Origin: Anastatus disparis
Taxonomy: Eukaryota > Arthropoda > Insecta > Hymenoptera > Eupelmidae
Direction: 5' to 3'
DNA length: 64,000 nucleotides
Assembly (NCBI GenBank): GCA_017163975.1
Contig: JAFFSR010000301.1
Coordinates: 2,089,001-2,153,000, forward strand
In this document: piece by piece, positions 9,701-19,789 of the stretch
Layout: every line of letters starts with the position of its first letter
How positions within the stretch are numbered: position 1 is the first letter of the stretch
Notes under the pieces: model-generated
The model's database searches: none
Seen by the model: the letters and a program-made list of their open reading frames with translations, nothing else
What the model was told of the DNA's origin: nothing
Translations under genes and position numbers: made by a program

Positions 9701-11287
9701 TTACAAGAACTTAGTTGCAGCTAAAATTGGTAAACTCAAATTTGTCAGTGCACATATAATTTGCATAATCTTATCGATGTAAGGTATAATTTGGACATCT
9801 AATGGACCTTTTAGTATGGAAAATATTCTTAGTCTCTGTATTCGCCTCTCAACATGCACTCGTGCAGCAGCAATTCGTTCATTTCTGATTGCTTCCTCAG
9901 CAGACAACTGTTGTTTTTTTCGCAGAAAAGGAGGACGTATTAATTTCACATTATATTGTGCACACTCATCTTCAATTAAAAAACCTTTATCCACCATAAT
10001 GGCATCTGCAGTTGGTATCATTCTTTCTAATAGTTTTGATCTAACAAAGATTTTTTTGTCAGAAACTCGTCCACCATATCCTTTACTGACATATGATATT
10101 AAGCCAGAAGGAGTAACGCCAACCATGAACTTCACAGTATGTCTTGATTTATATACAGAATAAGTGGGAATCCTACACCGTAAACACTTAGATTGTTTAA
10201 TTGCAATTTCTAAATAATCTAGAACTATTCTAGTATTTTTGTATTGAGCGAAACACTTTGGCATATTATCCAAGATTTCTTCTTTACCAGGCCACCTCAA
10301 TACACAAGATAATACAGCATGTAAATCAAGGAGAGTTTCTATAAAATATTTTCTGCACATCACGTTTGTAATTCCAAATAATTTGCTCAAAAAAGAATAA
10401 GACAAGTTTTGTTTTAATTTACATAGCGTTAACACAATGCATAGTTTTATCTCCATATGCACTGGTTTTTTTTCTTATTTGCTGCATGTAATGCTTTTAC
10501 ACATTTTTCTAAATTTGATAAAAAACTGAATGATTTAATTCCTGTGAATGTGTTTAAATCATCTTCAGATTGTATACAATTCCATATCATTAATTTTTTG
10601 TCTGTTTGTATTTCTTTCTCTTTTCTTCCATAAAAAGAAATTTCTGTTTGTGTTTCCATATCAACAAAACTTTTTTCTTCAACATTGTTATTGTCTGTAT
10701 CCATAAAGACATCATTTTCAATATCTGTAAATTCACTATGAATTGACATGGCTTCATCATCTACAGGTGTTTCTGAATTTTTTCTGTAAAATAATATAAC
10801 ATTTATTATTAACATATTAATGAAAATGATAGAATTTTATAATTAAAATACCTACTTAATGTCTTTTTGTTTTTGTCTTCTAAGAGCTCTTTCTTTTCTA
10901 CCAGCAACTAATTTTGGATTTTTCTTTGCAGTTATCAATGTTATTGGAAGATTTTCACTGGGAATAACTCCTCGTTTTAATTTATGTCTTCTATGATTAT
11001 GACCTTAAATACAAATATTATTTAAACATTCCTTTTAAAACAATATATATTTAAAACAGAAATAAAATCATCTTACTGTTGTTAAAATAATCATTTGGCT
11101 TGAAATGTTGACTGCATACCAACATGTGAGACGTCAAACATTGTAATTTTAAAGCTATCTGCCATTTCTTGAATAATTTTTTATTATGAGGGGGTTTATG
11201 AAACGTAATTTTCACGTTTTCTGGTTTTTTGCATGAGAATACACAACAATATTTTATTGTTTTCTTAAGATGCTCCGAATTTTCCAT
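9701..11287 (-). CDS. THAP-DDE transposase of the ISL2EU element, three exons, one frameshift
   Basis: The predicted exons on - are 11287-11077, 11003-10856 and 10783-9701, with GT/AG borders that keep frame (donor GTAAGA, acceptor tttaag, donor GTAGGT, acceptor ttacag). Exon 1 is a THAP zinc finger: CCVFSC near residue 14 and CSQHF near residue 58, the C2CH pattern that binds the element's ends. Exon 2 is basic (RKERALRRQKQK). Exon 3 carries an acidic linker, a helix-turn-helix-like stretch (SYSFLSKLFGITNVMCRKYF) and the DDE_Tnp_4 nuclease, with Asp in IVLDYLEI, Asp in MVDKGFLI and Glu in HVERRIQRLRIF. One base is missing in the A8 run at 10466-10473, where ANKKKN should pass into PVHMEIKL. 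Otherwise the frame is intact to the stop at 9701, with a TTTATT (AATAAA on -) directly after it. Confidence 0.9.
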
Positions 11288-11304
11288 CTTGTTTATAAAC
11301 TACA

Positions 11305-11362
11305 ACTACTCTTAGACAGCTTCATGCACCGCTCCCACAGAGGGCGTATCGTATAATCGCGA
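11305..11362. repeat. right terminal inverted repeat of the ISL2EU element
   Basis: It is the inverted partner of 7693-7755. It ends ...gtataatcgcga and is followed by the AT target duplication. It lies 18 bp outside the transposase start codon, so it probably also contains the transposase promoter. Confidence 0.92.
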
Positions 11363-11364
11363 AT

Positions 11365-12011
11365 AGAATAGAAAAGCGCGTGAATTGACATTATATTGCT
11401 GTAATTATTTATTCCAATTTTTTTCTCAAATGCAATGTAGTATTTTACAAACAAAAATTTCTACGATAAAAAAAATAGTTTTTGAATTGAAATAATATAA
11501 AAGTTATTATGCATAATCATTAATTACCCTATTTATTAAAAAACAATTTTATTGAGTGATTATAATGATATAATTTTATTAGACAAATTTGTAAAGACTT
11601 CTAGAAGGACCATGTTCATTATTCAAATAACTATTTTCCGGTTAACTGTGATCAACTAACATTAAATTACAAAAATTTGCAGCCGTTAACATTTTGCTAA
11701 ATTTTTTTTATTTTAAATTCATCAAAAATTTTGTGAAATTAATGATTAGAATTAAGTAGTTATAACTAATAAATACGAATGCTATAGATACTGTAAGTTA
11801 TTGTTTTACGATTGTTTAAATGATTTAATTCATTGCAAAAAAAAATAATTAGTTTGGTAAAATATTTTGTAAAAATAACATAAGTGATTTTATTTTAGAA
11901 TACTGGAAGTTATTTTTATAATCTTTAGAATTTGGAAAAATTGAAAGAACAAAATGTTTTATGATTAATTGCATTTTCACATATTATTCACACTGATGGA
12001 AAAATATTAAA
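11365..12011. other. AT-rich sequence, no gene recognised
   Basis: No open frame or repeat was recognised. It is presumably the old target DNA between the ISL2EU element and the Tc5-like element. Confidence 0.5.
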
Positions 12012-12014
12012 TAA

Positions 12015-12063
12015 ATATGTTGTAGAACATAAAAAAATAAGAGACACGTATTTTTGTTTATCT
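12015..12063. repeat. left terminal inverted repeat of the Tc5-like element
   Basis: It is the reverse complement of 30279-30327 with 47 of 49 bases matching. TAA lies just outside. Confidence 0.88.
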
Positions 12064-12249
12064 GCGGAAAAACATATTTAGGGGATGAAAACCACCCTTA
12101 AAGTTCACCCCAAAATACCGTTTTTTCTAAATATCTCGGCTTGAACTCTATATTTTCTTATAAAACAAAATGGAAATTTTTTCCCGTGCAAAGGACAAGT
12201 AATTTATAATAATTTGAGAAGTCGGGGTTGCATCCCTTAATCTTTAGAG
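12064..12249. other. non-coding inner end of the Tc5-like element
   Basis: There is no gene here. The block contains gatgaaaaccacccttaaag and tcggggttgcatccctta. I recall phrases like these from dispersed repeats of insects, but I could not assign the family. Confidence 0.35.
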
Positions 12250-13560
12250 GATGTGTAACCTTTGGCTTTTCGGGCGGTTATCGTAGACAACTCGTTGACG
12301 TTGGTGGCATCAGACTTAATTTTACCTGAGGGTTGATGCTGGAAGATGGTCGGTCGGAGGTTCGAATAAGCCAAAGTTCAAACTTATAAACTAAATTGAA
12401 ATTACTGAATTAAATAACAAAAATAAAAATGAATTTAATAATGAAAGGTTAACTTTAATAAAAGAAATGCATTAAAATTTAACTGTGATTAATATCAAAA
12501 GAAAAGAAATTCATTATTGCGTTTAAGTAATATTTAAATTAATGAAATAACAGATCTTAAAACTTAAGTGGTAAATAACGGGGCGGATTTACAGGACAGG
12601 TTTAGCGGAACTGGTAAATGAGTATGAGTCGTGCATTTTATATTTTTCACAATAAATATTCTTTGCGTTTATTGAGTTAACTTAAAACTAATACAAAGTC
12701 TAATCAAATAAATGATCAAGGAAAAAGACTGAGAATAAACGAACTAAAATTTAATTGTCTTTAGGCGGTCGGTATTTATTATTCGCCGGTGATGCGGTTT
12801 AACAAAATTATACTTATCAATGATTCCGAACGGTATCGGTTACAAACTAAAAGTAAAGGAAAGATAGACTATTTACAGGTTACGAGATTTAATTGATCTC
12901 TTTCTGGCGGTCGGTATTTATTTTTACGGGTGGCGCGGTTTTTAACAATCTTATTATTAATAAATTCCGGACGGTATCGGTTACAAACTAGAATGAAGGA
13001 AGGATAATAAACTATATACAGGCCACGATATTATCGACGGTTAGCACGGTTGGCATCTATTTTACCAGCAGTGGATGATACGAGCGGTGTCTTCGTGACA
13101 TTCGGTACAGGCTAGAAGTACAGGCTGGTGTCAGAGGGAAACAGGAAAGGTTACCTCCAAGTCTTAACGTAGACATGAAGGGGATGTACTAGTCGTGCAT
13201 AACCGCATCGACTAGCGGAGGACCTACCCCGACCGAGAGTGGTGGTAGTGGTCAGGAATCAGTATCGGGCAATCCCACCCTTACACTGACGGAGAGGTTG
13301 GAGGCTAACGTCGTGCAATCCCACCCTTACGTAGCTAGAGACAGGAATACGGGAGAGGGTAACTCCCATTGTGTCGAGCAATCCCACTCTTAGACAATGG
13401 AAGGGGAGAAGAGTCCAATGCTGGCTTGGTGGCTCGCTTATATATGCTACGGAGCTTGCTATTCCCGTTGCGGGAGTAACGCCTCGTAGCGGCTAAGCAT
13501 ATGAACTATGTCTAGCGCGATTTTTGAATCGTCGCAGATAAAACTCCCTTTTTCGTCATG
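12250..13560. repeat. GC-richer block of diverged internal repeats, possibly a solo LTR
   Basis: Base composition is clearly richer in G and C than the flanks. A unit of roughly 130 bp beginning gcggtcggtatttatt occurs near 12765 and 12904 and is more diverged near 13037. Each copy contains acggtatcggttacaaacta or a variant. The phrase gcaatcccacccttac occurs near 13271 and 13316, with a third variant near 13379. The block opens with TGTGTAACC at about 12250 and could be an LTR, but I found neither a clear CA end with matching duplication nor a second copy. No coding content was seen. Confidence 0.45.
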
Positions 13561-13665
13561 ATTATATAATAAGACATTATAAGATCACTTGAAAAAAAAA
13601 ACTACCCCTTACAAAAAAAAATCAAGAAATACGAGTTTCAAGTGGTCTAATGCCGTAAATATTCG

Positions 13666-13860
13666 TATATAGGAGTTTTTTAGGTCACAGATTACAAATC
13701 TGTCATCACATTTTGCAAATTCGGAATGGCGGATCCAATATGGAGGATCCAATATGGTGGATGAAAACGTCAAAAAAGTTTTAATTTCGATGACAAATTG
13801 TATACTGCAGTTTTTGAGGTCACTGATTAGGAATCCGTTATCAGATTATTCATTGTCAGT
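13666..13860. repeat. two tandem copies of a dispersed-repeat unit
   Basis: The phrase gtttttTaggtcacagattacaaatctg at 13675 and gtttttGaggtcactgattaggaatccg at 13811 are copies of one unit spaced by about 136 bp. The first copy also contains ggcggatccaatatggaggatccaatatgg. I recall units of this kind as repeats in insect genomes. Their mobilising system is not visible here. Confidence 0.6.
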
Positions 13861-14029
13861 TAAATGTAAGCCCTAAATACGATTCTCATTAAAATATTCA
13901 GTATGCATCTATTGTGAAGCTTAATGAAAAAAAATAACTGTTTTCGCAATTTCACATGTAAAAATCTTTCAATTTTATAGTTTATTATTTAGTTCTGCTT
14001 CATCTTAAGATAATAATAACAGCAAAAAG

Positions 14030-14062
14030 AGATATATTATATATATATATATATATTATAGA
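14030..14062. repeat. (TA)n microsatellite
   Basis: A run of alternating T and A of about 25 bp lies just downstream of the transposase C-terminal fragment. Confidence 0.9.
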
Positions 14063-14189
14063 GTATTGGAAAAGTAACACCATTTTTATACATTTCTAAA
14101 TGTTTTATATTTTTTTAATTAAATGTCTATTTTAATTTTTGAAATATAAAAATATGGAACATTATGGATTATATGTAAAGCAAAAATGA

Positions 14190-14449
14190 CATTCTTCAAA
14201 AAAATTTTTCAAAAACAAAGATTTTTTGCACCAAGAACATCGAATAATTGCAACATTTTTACAACCATATCTCACAATGTGTGCTACATGAATCTACAAA
14301 ACTAAAACTTACAGGATTTTCGAAATCTGCTGATTTGGCATTTATATATCCACTCTTATACCACGAATATCAGAAAAGATTTTGATATCTCGGTGACGAA
14401 AACTGATTGTAAATCAAAGATTATAATTTGATAATATTATTTCTTATAT
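14190..14449 (-). pseudogene. Tc5-like transposase, C-terminal part separated by a gypsy insertion
   Basis: Reading - from the ATAT duplication, the frame gives IRNNIIKL, a stop, SLIYNQFSSPRYQNLF, a stop, then YSWYKSGYINAKSADFENPVSF. After a frame change comes a Cys-rich end (VAIIRCSWCKKSLF). This is the end that CENPB/DDE transposases of this type carry after the DDE core. It continues the frame that ends ILINEDLNLHI at 27069 on the other side of the 12.6-kb gypsy element, so the two halves were one gene. At least three stops or shifts are present. Confidence 0.82.
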
Positions 14450-15315
14450 TGTGACAACCTTGGGGATTAGGAGGTTGCACTAAGGTATATATATATTAAA
14501 TGATAAGTGGATTTCCAGTTAAGATAATAATAATTTAAGAAAAGTACTTTATTTTGACAATTACACAATGATAGCACGCGCGCTTAAGATGGACGCCGGC
14601 CGCGTATAACGTACGCGACGCCGTGTTTAATAGTAGAGAACTATCGGCAAGAGTGAAGCAGATAGTTTACAATAAAAACGCACACAAAAAGGGCACAAGC
14701 ACACAAAAAAAAATGATTTTATTAGCACAAAAGGGAAATAGCACTAGAACGCGCACGAGGTCGCCCGGCACACACGTTGCACAAGCAAAGCACTAAATAA
14801 AGCTATTTGGCTAAAGAAAAAAAAAATAATACACTCGTAAAATTACAAGGCTTGATTGTAAATCGCACAAAAAAGAAGATACGCTAATTACTCTCACTCA
14901 CACAATAGATTAGATGTGATAGCACACAAGAAAAAGTAACGTATATTATAATTATAGTCAGCAGTTATGCTCTAGTCTCTACGGTGACGACAGAAAGAAT
15001 AAATCAATGGCGAGTTCTTTCTATCGACCAAGCTCGTTGCTCTTACGGTACGCTGCGCGCGCCGCAAGAGAGAGACAAACGATCCTTAACGGACCTCAAC
15101 TTGGCTACTCAAGTCAAGCGGCTTGCTAGCCCTATCTGTGCATATTGTAAAAGCCTTATAAACTCGCGCGTGTGTGCCAACGAACTCGTGTATGCTGTTA
15201 CGAGTTTGACTCGCGTGGTCTGCTTTTCTTCTTGCCGACAGTCGTAGGCTTCTTTCTGTTGTCTTTATGCTTAATACTGTATGTCTAAGTAACATGGTCA
15301 AATTGCCATGTTACA
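14450..15315 (-). repeat. 3' LTR of gypsy element A
   Basis: On + it reads TGTGACAACCTTGGGG ... CCATGTTACA, giving TG/CA ends on both strands. It aligns along its whole length to 26197-27064 with scattered substitutions and small indels. Both LTRs contain an 87-codon open frame on + (antisense to the element; 14984-15247 and 26733-26996), which I regard as chance. Confidence 0.95.
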
Positions 15316-15332
15316 ATCCCTTCCGCCACTCG
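15316..15332 (-). other. polypurine tract of gypsy element A
   Basis: On - the sequence ggcggaagggat lies directly before the 3' LTR start TGTAACATGG. Its position and purine content fit the plus-strand primer. Confidence 0.7.
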
Positions 15333-16202
15333 GAAGTATACGGTGGAACCGGATACTTTCGTCAAACGCAAAAAAAATACAAGCTAGAAACAATTTAAGA
15401 AACGATTGGATATGTAAAAAAAATAGTGGGGCTTAGATTAAGAAAACCGGTGTTATCTGCAGCGGTGTACAGTGTATATAGGAAAATCTTCTTCTGCTGG
15501 GTCTGTTGATGTTATTTTCGCTAAATTAAGTGTAAGTGTTTCGCGCTGTATATGAGGTTGCTTAATGTAAAATGACGCGACTGGCTTGTCCATTTATTAT
15601 TTACAAAAGTTATATTTTTTAAATCTAGTTATTTGAACATTTATTTAGTGAAAACACTCATATCCCATTCTTACATGTTGTTACATTCACACTCAGAAGA
15701 AAAATTCTAATTTATTTACCATTCATACAAAAAAACAATATTGAATATTTAGATTATAAAGCAAATTCTACTTACTGAGAGATGACGCTCTGGTGCTCTG
15801 TCGATGCATGTTAGATTCTAAGATTATTACATTGCAGCAATTTTATAATAAAACAAGCTATTTTTTAAAAGAATTGAGTTGAATGAAATTTAGCTAAGAT
15901 AATTTTTATGTTGTATTAAACAGTAATCTATTAAACAAAATATTGTGTAAATATAACCTTTGAGCCTTGAAAAAAAATTGTTGCCAGTAGCTAGCAATTT
16001 TAATGAACTTCATAATGAATGTGAATGAATGAAGGTTATTTTAGCAAGCTTAATAAATACAAAAAAAAGAATGTTAATAAAAGCAAACAATGATTTGGCT
16101 AGCTGAAAGAGTTATGGGTTTGGGTTCGTAAGGCTTTATAAGTAACTAGACTTTTTTTTAAATAGGATTATTTTATCTTTTGGTTATATTTTATTGATGC
16201 GC
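15333..16202. other. 3' untranslated region of gypsy element A
   Basis: AT-rich sequence between the zinc-knuckle ORF and the 3' LTR. I saw no open frame with recognisable content. Confidence 0.5.
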
Positions 16203-16208
16203 ATTCTG

Positions 16209-16864
16209 TCAACATCTGATACATGTACGCTTTGTAACACCTGGTCTGCCACACCCATGGCAGAAGGTGCGTTTGGGGGCTCTACAAACGGTCCAATTAT
16301 GGTTGCCTTCCTGACAATTCCAACAATTGGGTCTCTCGGCTCCGATTTCTCGATTTGGCCTCTCATTGTCAGCAACAGATCGAGTAGGGGATGGTTTACG
16401 GGATAAAAGGGCAGGGATAGGAATAATAGCTGGAGGGAATATTTTTAAAGACATCAAGGGAGGGATTAAGGATAAAGGTTGTTGTGAGGTACTTGGTGTT
16501 GGGCAGAGTAAGAGTGCAGCTAAAAGAGGTGGTGGTGTTTGTATTGGAGGAGCGTGTTGGTGACCGAATTGACTGATTGGGACAGGATAGGGTTTTTGTG
16601 AAGGAAGCTGGAATGGGTTAATGGCGGCAATGGATGGTAGGATTGACTGAAGGCATAGGACAGCTTGAGAAGGAGATAGAGTAGGATTTGGAGCTGGTAT
16701 TTGAGGTAGAGGGGGTAATGGTAGTAGGAGTGTATTAGAGGAAGTTGAATTGGTGACGGGAGCTGGAGAGGATGGCGGTGGAGCTAGAAGGGTGGTAGAG
16801 GTCGGCGGTACATTTTCATTATACTCGTGGGCAGGTGGTGCATCTTTTATCTCTGCATTACTCT
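16209..16864 (-). CDS. 3' ORF of gypsy element A: proline-rich protein ending in Gag-like zinc knuckles
   Basis: A frame of about 218 codons without an obvious ATG runs from a TAG near 16863 to the TGA at 16209. An internal ATG occurs at 16457. About the first 150 residues are rich in Pro, Ser, Leu and Thr (PPLPPQIPAPN, PPIQTPPPLL). The end carries a retroviral-type CCHC knuckle (CWNCQEGNHNWTVC) followed by CHGCGRPGVTKRTCIRC. The same two-part layout ends the true Gag of this element (CFRCGKLGHWLREC then CYGCGQ). It lies after integrase and in a different frame from it. It may be a captured or duplicated gag end, an accessory ORF, or the relic of a nested element. Confidence 0.55.
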
Positions 16865-16993
16865 AGTGGCGAGTCCCTCTCATTCAGGCTCTAGTGCGTT
16901 GGCAACGTGGATTTCGGTGGTCTCCCACGCTTGCGTGCATTTCTACTTGGGCTGGGTGGAATGTTAGGTCGTTGTACGACCCTCTGCCCGGTC

Positions 16994-17336
16994 CTACCCG
17001 GTACCGCCCGTCTCATTTGGTGCAGGTTGGTCGGCCTTGCTCGTTGCGTTTCCTGAAATCGAAGGTGATATGTTATGGTGCTGTTGTCGTCTAGGCGGTA
17101 TATATCTTTTTAGATCATTGACAAAAACTTTAGTCTGTCGCTTAGTGTCGACGTCTTCCACTAGATATACCACCAGCGAAAATATTTTAATAACTTTGGC
17201 CGGGCCAATGAATTTTGGCGCTAACTTTGCAGCGAATTTGTCTATAGCTGAAGATAATACATGATTCCTACGACTTACAAGATCTCCCGGTTCAAACGTT
17301 ACATGCCGTCGATTTTTATTATAATAGTTAGCTTGA
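16994..17336 (-). pseudogene. pol: integrase C-terminus of element A, displaced copy
   Basis: The frame reads ANYYNKNRRHVTFEPGDLV, FIGPAKVIKIF, then SLVVYLVEDVDTKRQ and NDLKRYIPPRRQ. This is a gypsy integrase tail with a GP-containing (GPY/F-type) module and a disordered end, stopping at 16994. The first 153 bp (17184-17336) repeat 17903-18055 almost exactly (about 2 differences seen). The inverted LTR fragment lies between the two copies. Only this copy carries the true end of the protein. Confidence 0.85.
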
Positions 17337-17337
17337 A

Positions 17338-17894
17338 TCGCCATTGCTTAATTCTTTCTGTCGTCACCGTAAAGTAAGGAGTGTTACGACCTACTGTACA
17401 ATACAGTACCTTTTTCTTGTGCGCAATAAAATAAGAATTTTTAGTGTGAGTGAAACGGATTAGCTTTATATTTTTTTTTTTGTATTTGAAATCAAGTCTT
17501 GAGGCTTGATTTTGCGAGTGCCAACGTGCTTAGCAAAACAGCATAATTTCTTTGCTTTATTGGTGCGACGTGTCTGCCGGGCGACCTCGTGCGCGTTCTA
17601 GTGCTATTTTCCCTTCGTGCTATTAAAATCACATTTTTTTGTGTGCTCGTGCCCTTTTTGCGTGCGTGATTGTTGGAAACTACCTGCTTTACTCTTGCCG
17701 ATAGTTTCTATACTATTAACAAAACGGCGTCGCGTACGTTACACGCGGCTGGCGTCCATCTTAAGAGCGCGTGCTATAATCGTGTATGTGTCTTAATAAA
17801 GTACTTTTCTGTAATCCTTATTTTACTTGTAAATACACGTATTATTTAATATCTATATACCTAGTGCAACCTCCTAATCCCCAAGGTTGTCACA
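17338..17894 (+). mobile_element. truncated LTR fragment inserted in inverted orientation
   Basis: The sequence from tcgccattgcttaattcttt to ccaaggttgtcaca is a diverged relative of the element's own LTR, in the opposite orientation to the host element. Matches include ttctttctgtcgtcaccgta, gccgggcgacctcgtgcgcg and tgcaacctcctaatccccaa. About the first 300 bp of the LTR are missing. It is flanked by a 153-bp direct duplication of integrase coding sequence, far too long for an ordinary target duplication. Confidence 0.85.
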
Positions 17895-17896
17895 AC

Positions 17897-19400
17897 TGGC
17901 TTATTTTAATGACTTTGGCCGGGCCAATGAATTTTGGCGCTAACTTTGCAGCGAATTTGTCTATAGCTAAAGATAATACATGATTCCTACGACTTACAAG
18001 ATCTCCCGGTTCAAACGTTACATGCCGTCGATTTTTATTATAATAGTTAGCTTGACGAGCCGTTGCTTTGTCTGCATATTTCTTAACGAGATCATGTATC
18101 GCAGGTAATCTTTTTGCTCGGTCAGCCCATTCTTCTATATTACCTTGCTGAATTGGTGTAGGATTTTCAATGGATTCACGGAATAAGATTATAGGAATAG
18201 GATTGCGACCCATATTTAGGAACGCCAGAGTGAATTTTGTTGACGAATGTGACATAGTATTTAACGCAAAGCTAAATTCTCCTAGGTGTTTGTCCCAATC
18301 ACGATGGTCCTGCTCTATAAAACTATTAATCATATGTTTTAGGTTACGATTGATTCGCTCTATCGGATTTGATTGCGCATGATAGGGAGGAGTAGTAGAA
18401 TGTTTAATGCCATACCTTTCTAAACGCTCATCCACGCCCTGATTTTTAAATTCTAGCCCGTTATCAGTTATTAGACATTGTGGGCAGCCCTATCTATTAA
18501 TGACAAGTTCTTCTAATGCTTGAATCACGTTTTTACCGTCTGCTTTACGAGGAGGTTTTAACTCTACATATCGAGTAAAGAGGTCTTCAAACACTATAAT
18601 ATATTTATAACCGGCTCTCGAAGGTGGCTTTGGGCCATTTATATCAGCTGACACTACCGTCCATGGGTCTTGAATATATCTTTCTCCCATTAGACCGGCT
18701 GGAGCCTGTTGAGATTGTTTATGAGCTTGACACTCTTGGCACGCTCTTATATATTGACAAGTTTCGTGGTAACATCCTGGCCAGTAATAATAAGTAGCTA
18801 ATCGAGCGAAGGTTTTCTCCATTCCCATATGGCCTGCCTGAGGGGTGTTATGAGCTTCAAAAAGGGCTTTTTCACGATCAGCAAGAGGGAGAACTAATTT
18901 CCAGGCATCTAAGTCGGGGATAATAGGGTCTACATTATCATTTGGGTGATGGAAATAAAGTAGTTAATTTTCTATTCTGAAATCAGGGTATTTAGTGGGG
19001 TATTGCTGCACCATTTCTTTTCTTCTTTTGTACCAGGTATCATCGGTATCCAGGGCTGCTAAAGGGGCTAAATCAATAAGGTTTTCTTGAGCTCGTGAAA
19101 GAGCATCGGGGACTTTAAGCTGGCTTCCTCGCCGATGTGTTAGTTTAATATCAAATTGCTGTAGTCATGTGTGCCACCTAGCTAATCTACCCGTGGCATC
19201 TTTTAGATTTTTCAGCTATAGAAGGCTATGGTGGTCAGTAATCACATTTAATGGGGTCCCCTGGTGATATGCCCTGAGTCGTTCTGCTGCCCAAATAACT
19301 GCTAAGCACTCTTTTTCGGATACGGTATAGTTACGTTCGGTACGATTTAGGGTTCTACTTATATAGTAAATGGGGTGTTCTTCTCCATCGATATCTTGAA
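17897..19400 (-). pseudogene. pol: gypsy element A pol: RNase H and integrase
   Basis: Sense order from 19400 down: RNase H with YISRTLNRTERNYTVSEKE, LAVIWAAERL and ITDHHSLL, ending in KVPDALSRAQ. Then comes a linker and the integrase H2C2 finger (HNTPQAGHMGM ... CQYIRACQECQAHK). The rve core has all three acidic residues: VVSADINGP, LITDNGLEF and NPIERINRNLKHM. The C-terminal part ends at VIKISQL, where the inverted LTR fragment begins. Stops occur after SLL, after RIEN (about 18969) and at 18491. The catalytic residues are unchanged, so inactivation came mainly from stops and insertions. Confidence 0.9.
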
Positions 19401-19404
19401 TTAA

Positions 19405-19784
19405 GAAGGGGCCGAACTACCTGTCTTTGTCTAATAGCGTTTTTCATCATTTATGTAAACACTACCCGGTATAACAAGAAAAAAATAGCAGCCCCCGCTA
19501 GATATTAGTATAATTAGTAAATTTTTTAATAACAACCAAATTTTTTATCGCATAGTTTTTGACTAATTAGAGACCTACTAGCAATCTAGAATATAACCTA
19601 TCTTTTTTGGTAGGTCTCTAATTATTCAAAAACTACGCAGTGAAAAAATTTGGTTGTTATTACAAAATTTACTTATTATACTAATATCTAGCGGGGGCTG
19701 CTATTTTTTTCTTGTTATACCGGATAGTGTTTACATAAATGATGAAAAACGTTATTAGACAAAGACAGGTAGTTCGGCCCCTTC
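19405..19784. mobile_element. TTAA hairpin MITE, copy 1 (in gypsy A pol)
   Basis: A 380-bp element flanked by TTAA (19401-19404 and 19785-19788). The arms gaaggggccgaactacctgt are inverted and nearly identical for about 170 bp each, and only about 30 bp in the middle are unpaired. The element splits pol between RT and RNase H. Its outer part resembles the other TTAA hairpins of this window (ctgtctttgtctaata against ctgtccttttctaatc). Confidence 0.92.
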
Positions 19785-19789
19785 TTAAT

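Larger units (their letters stand above)
7693..11362. mobile_element. ISL2EU-type DNA transposon, nearly complete
   Basis: The termini are TCGCGATTATACGATAC at 7693 and its reverse complement ending at 11362. They are flanked by AT at 7691-7692 and 11363-11364, the 2-bp duplication expected of ISL2EU elements. Inside are two convergent spliced genes: a SWIM/YqaJ nuclease on + and a THAP-DDE transposase on -. That pair is the hallmark of the ISL2EU group of the PIF/Harbinger-ISL2EU-Spy assemblage. The element starts only 10 bp from the foldback element. Each gene has one homopolymer frameshift but is otherwise intact, so the copy is fairly young. Confidence 0.9.

Noticed and set aside
14984..15247. 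87-codon open frames in both LTRs of element A, antisense to the element
   Set aside because: They are conserved only because the LTRs are copies of one another. No domain, and about seven replacements in 87 residues is what neutral drift would give.
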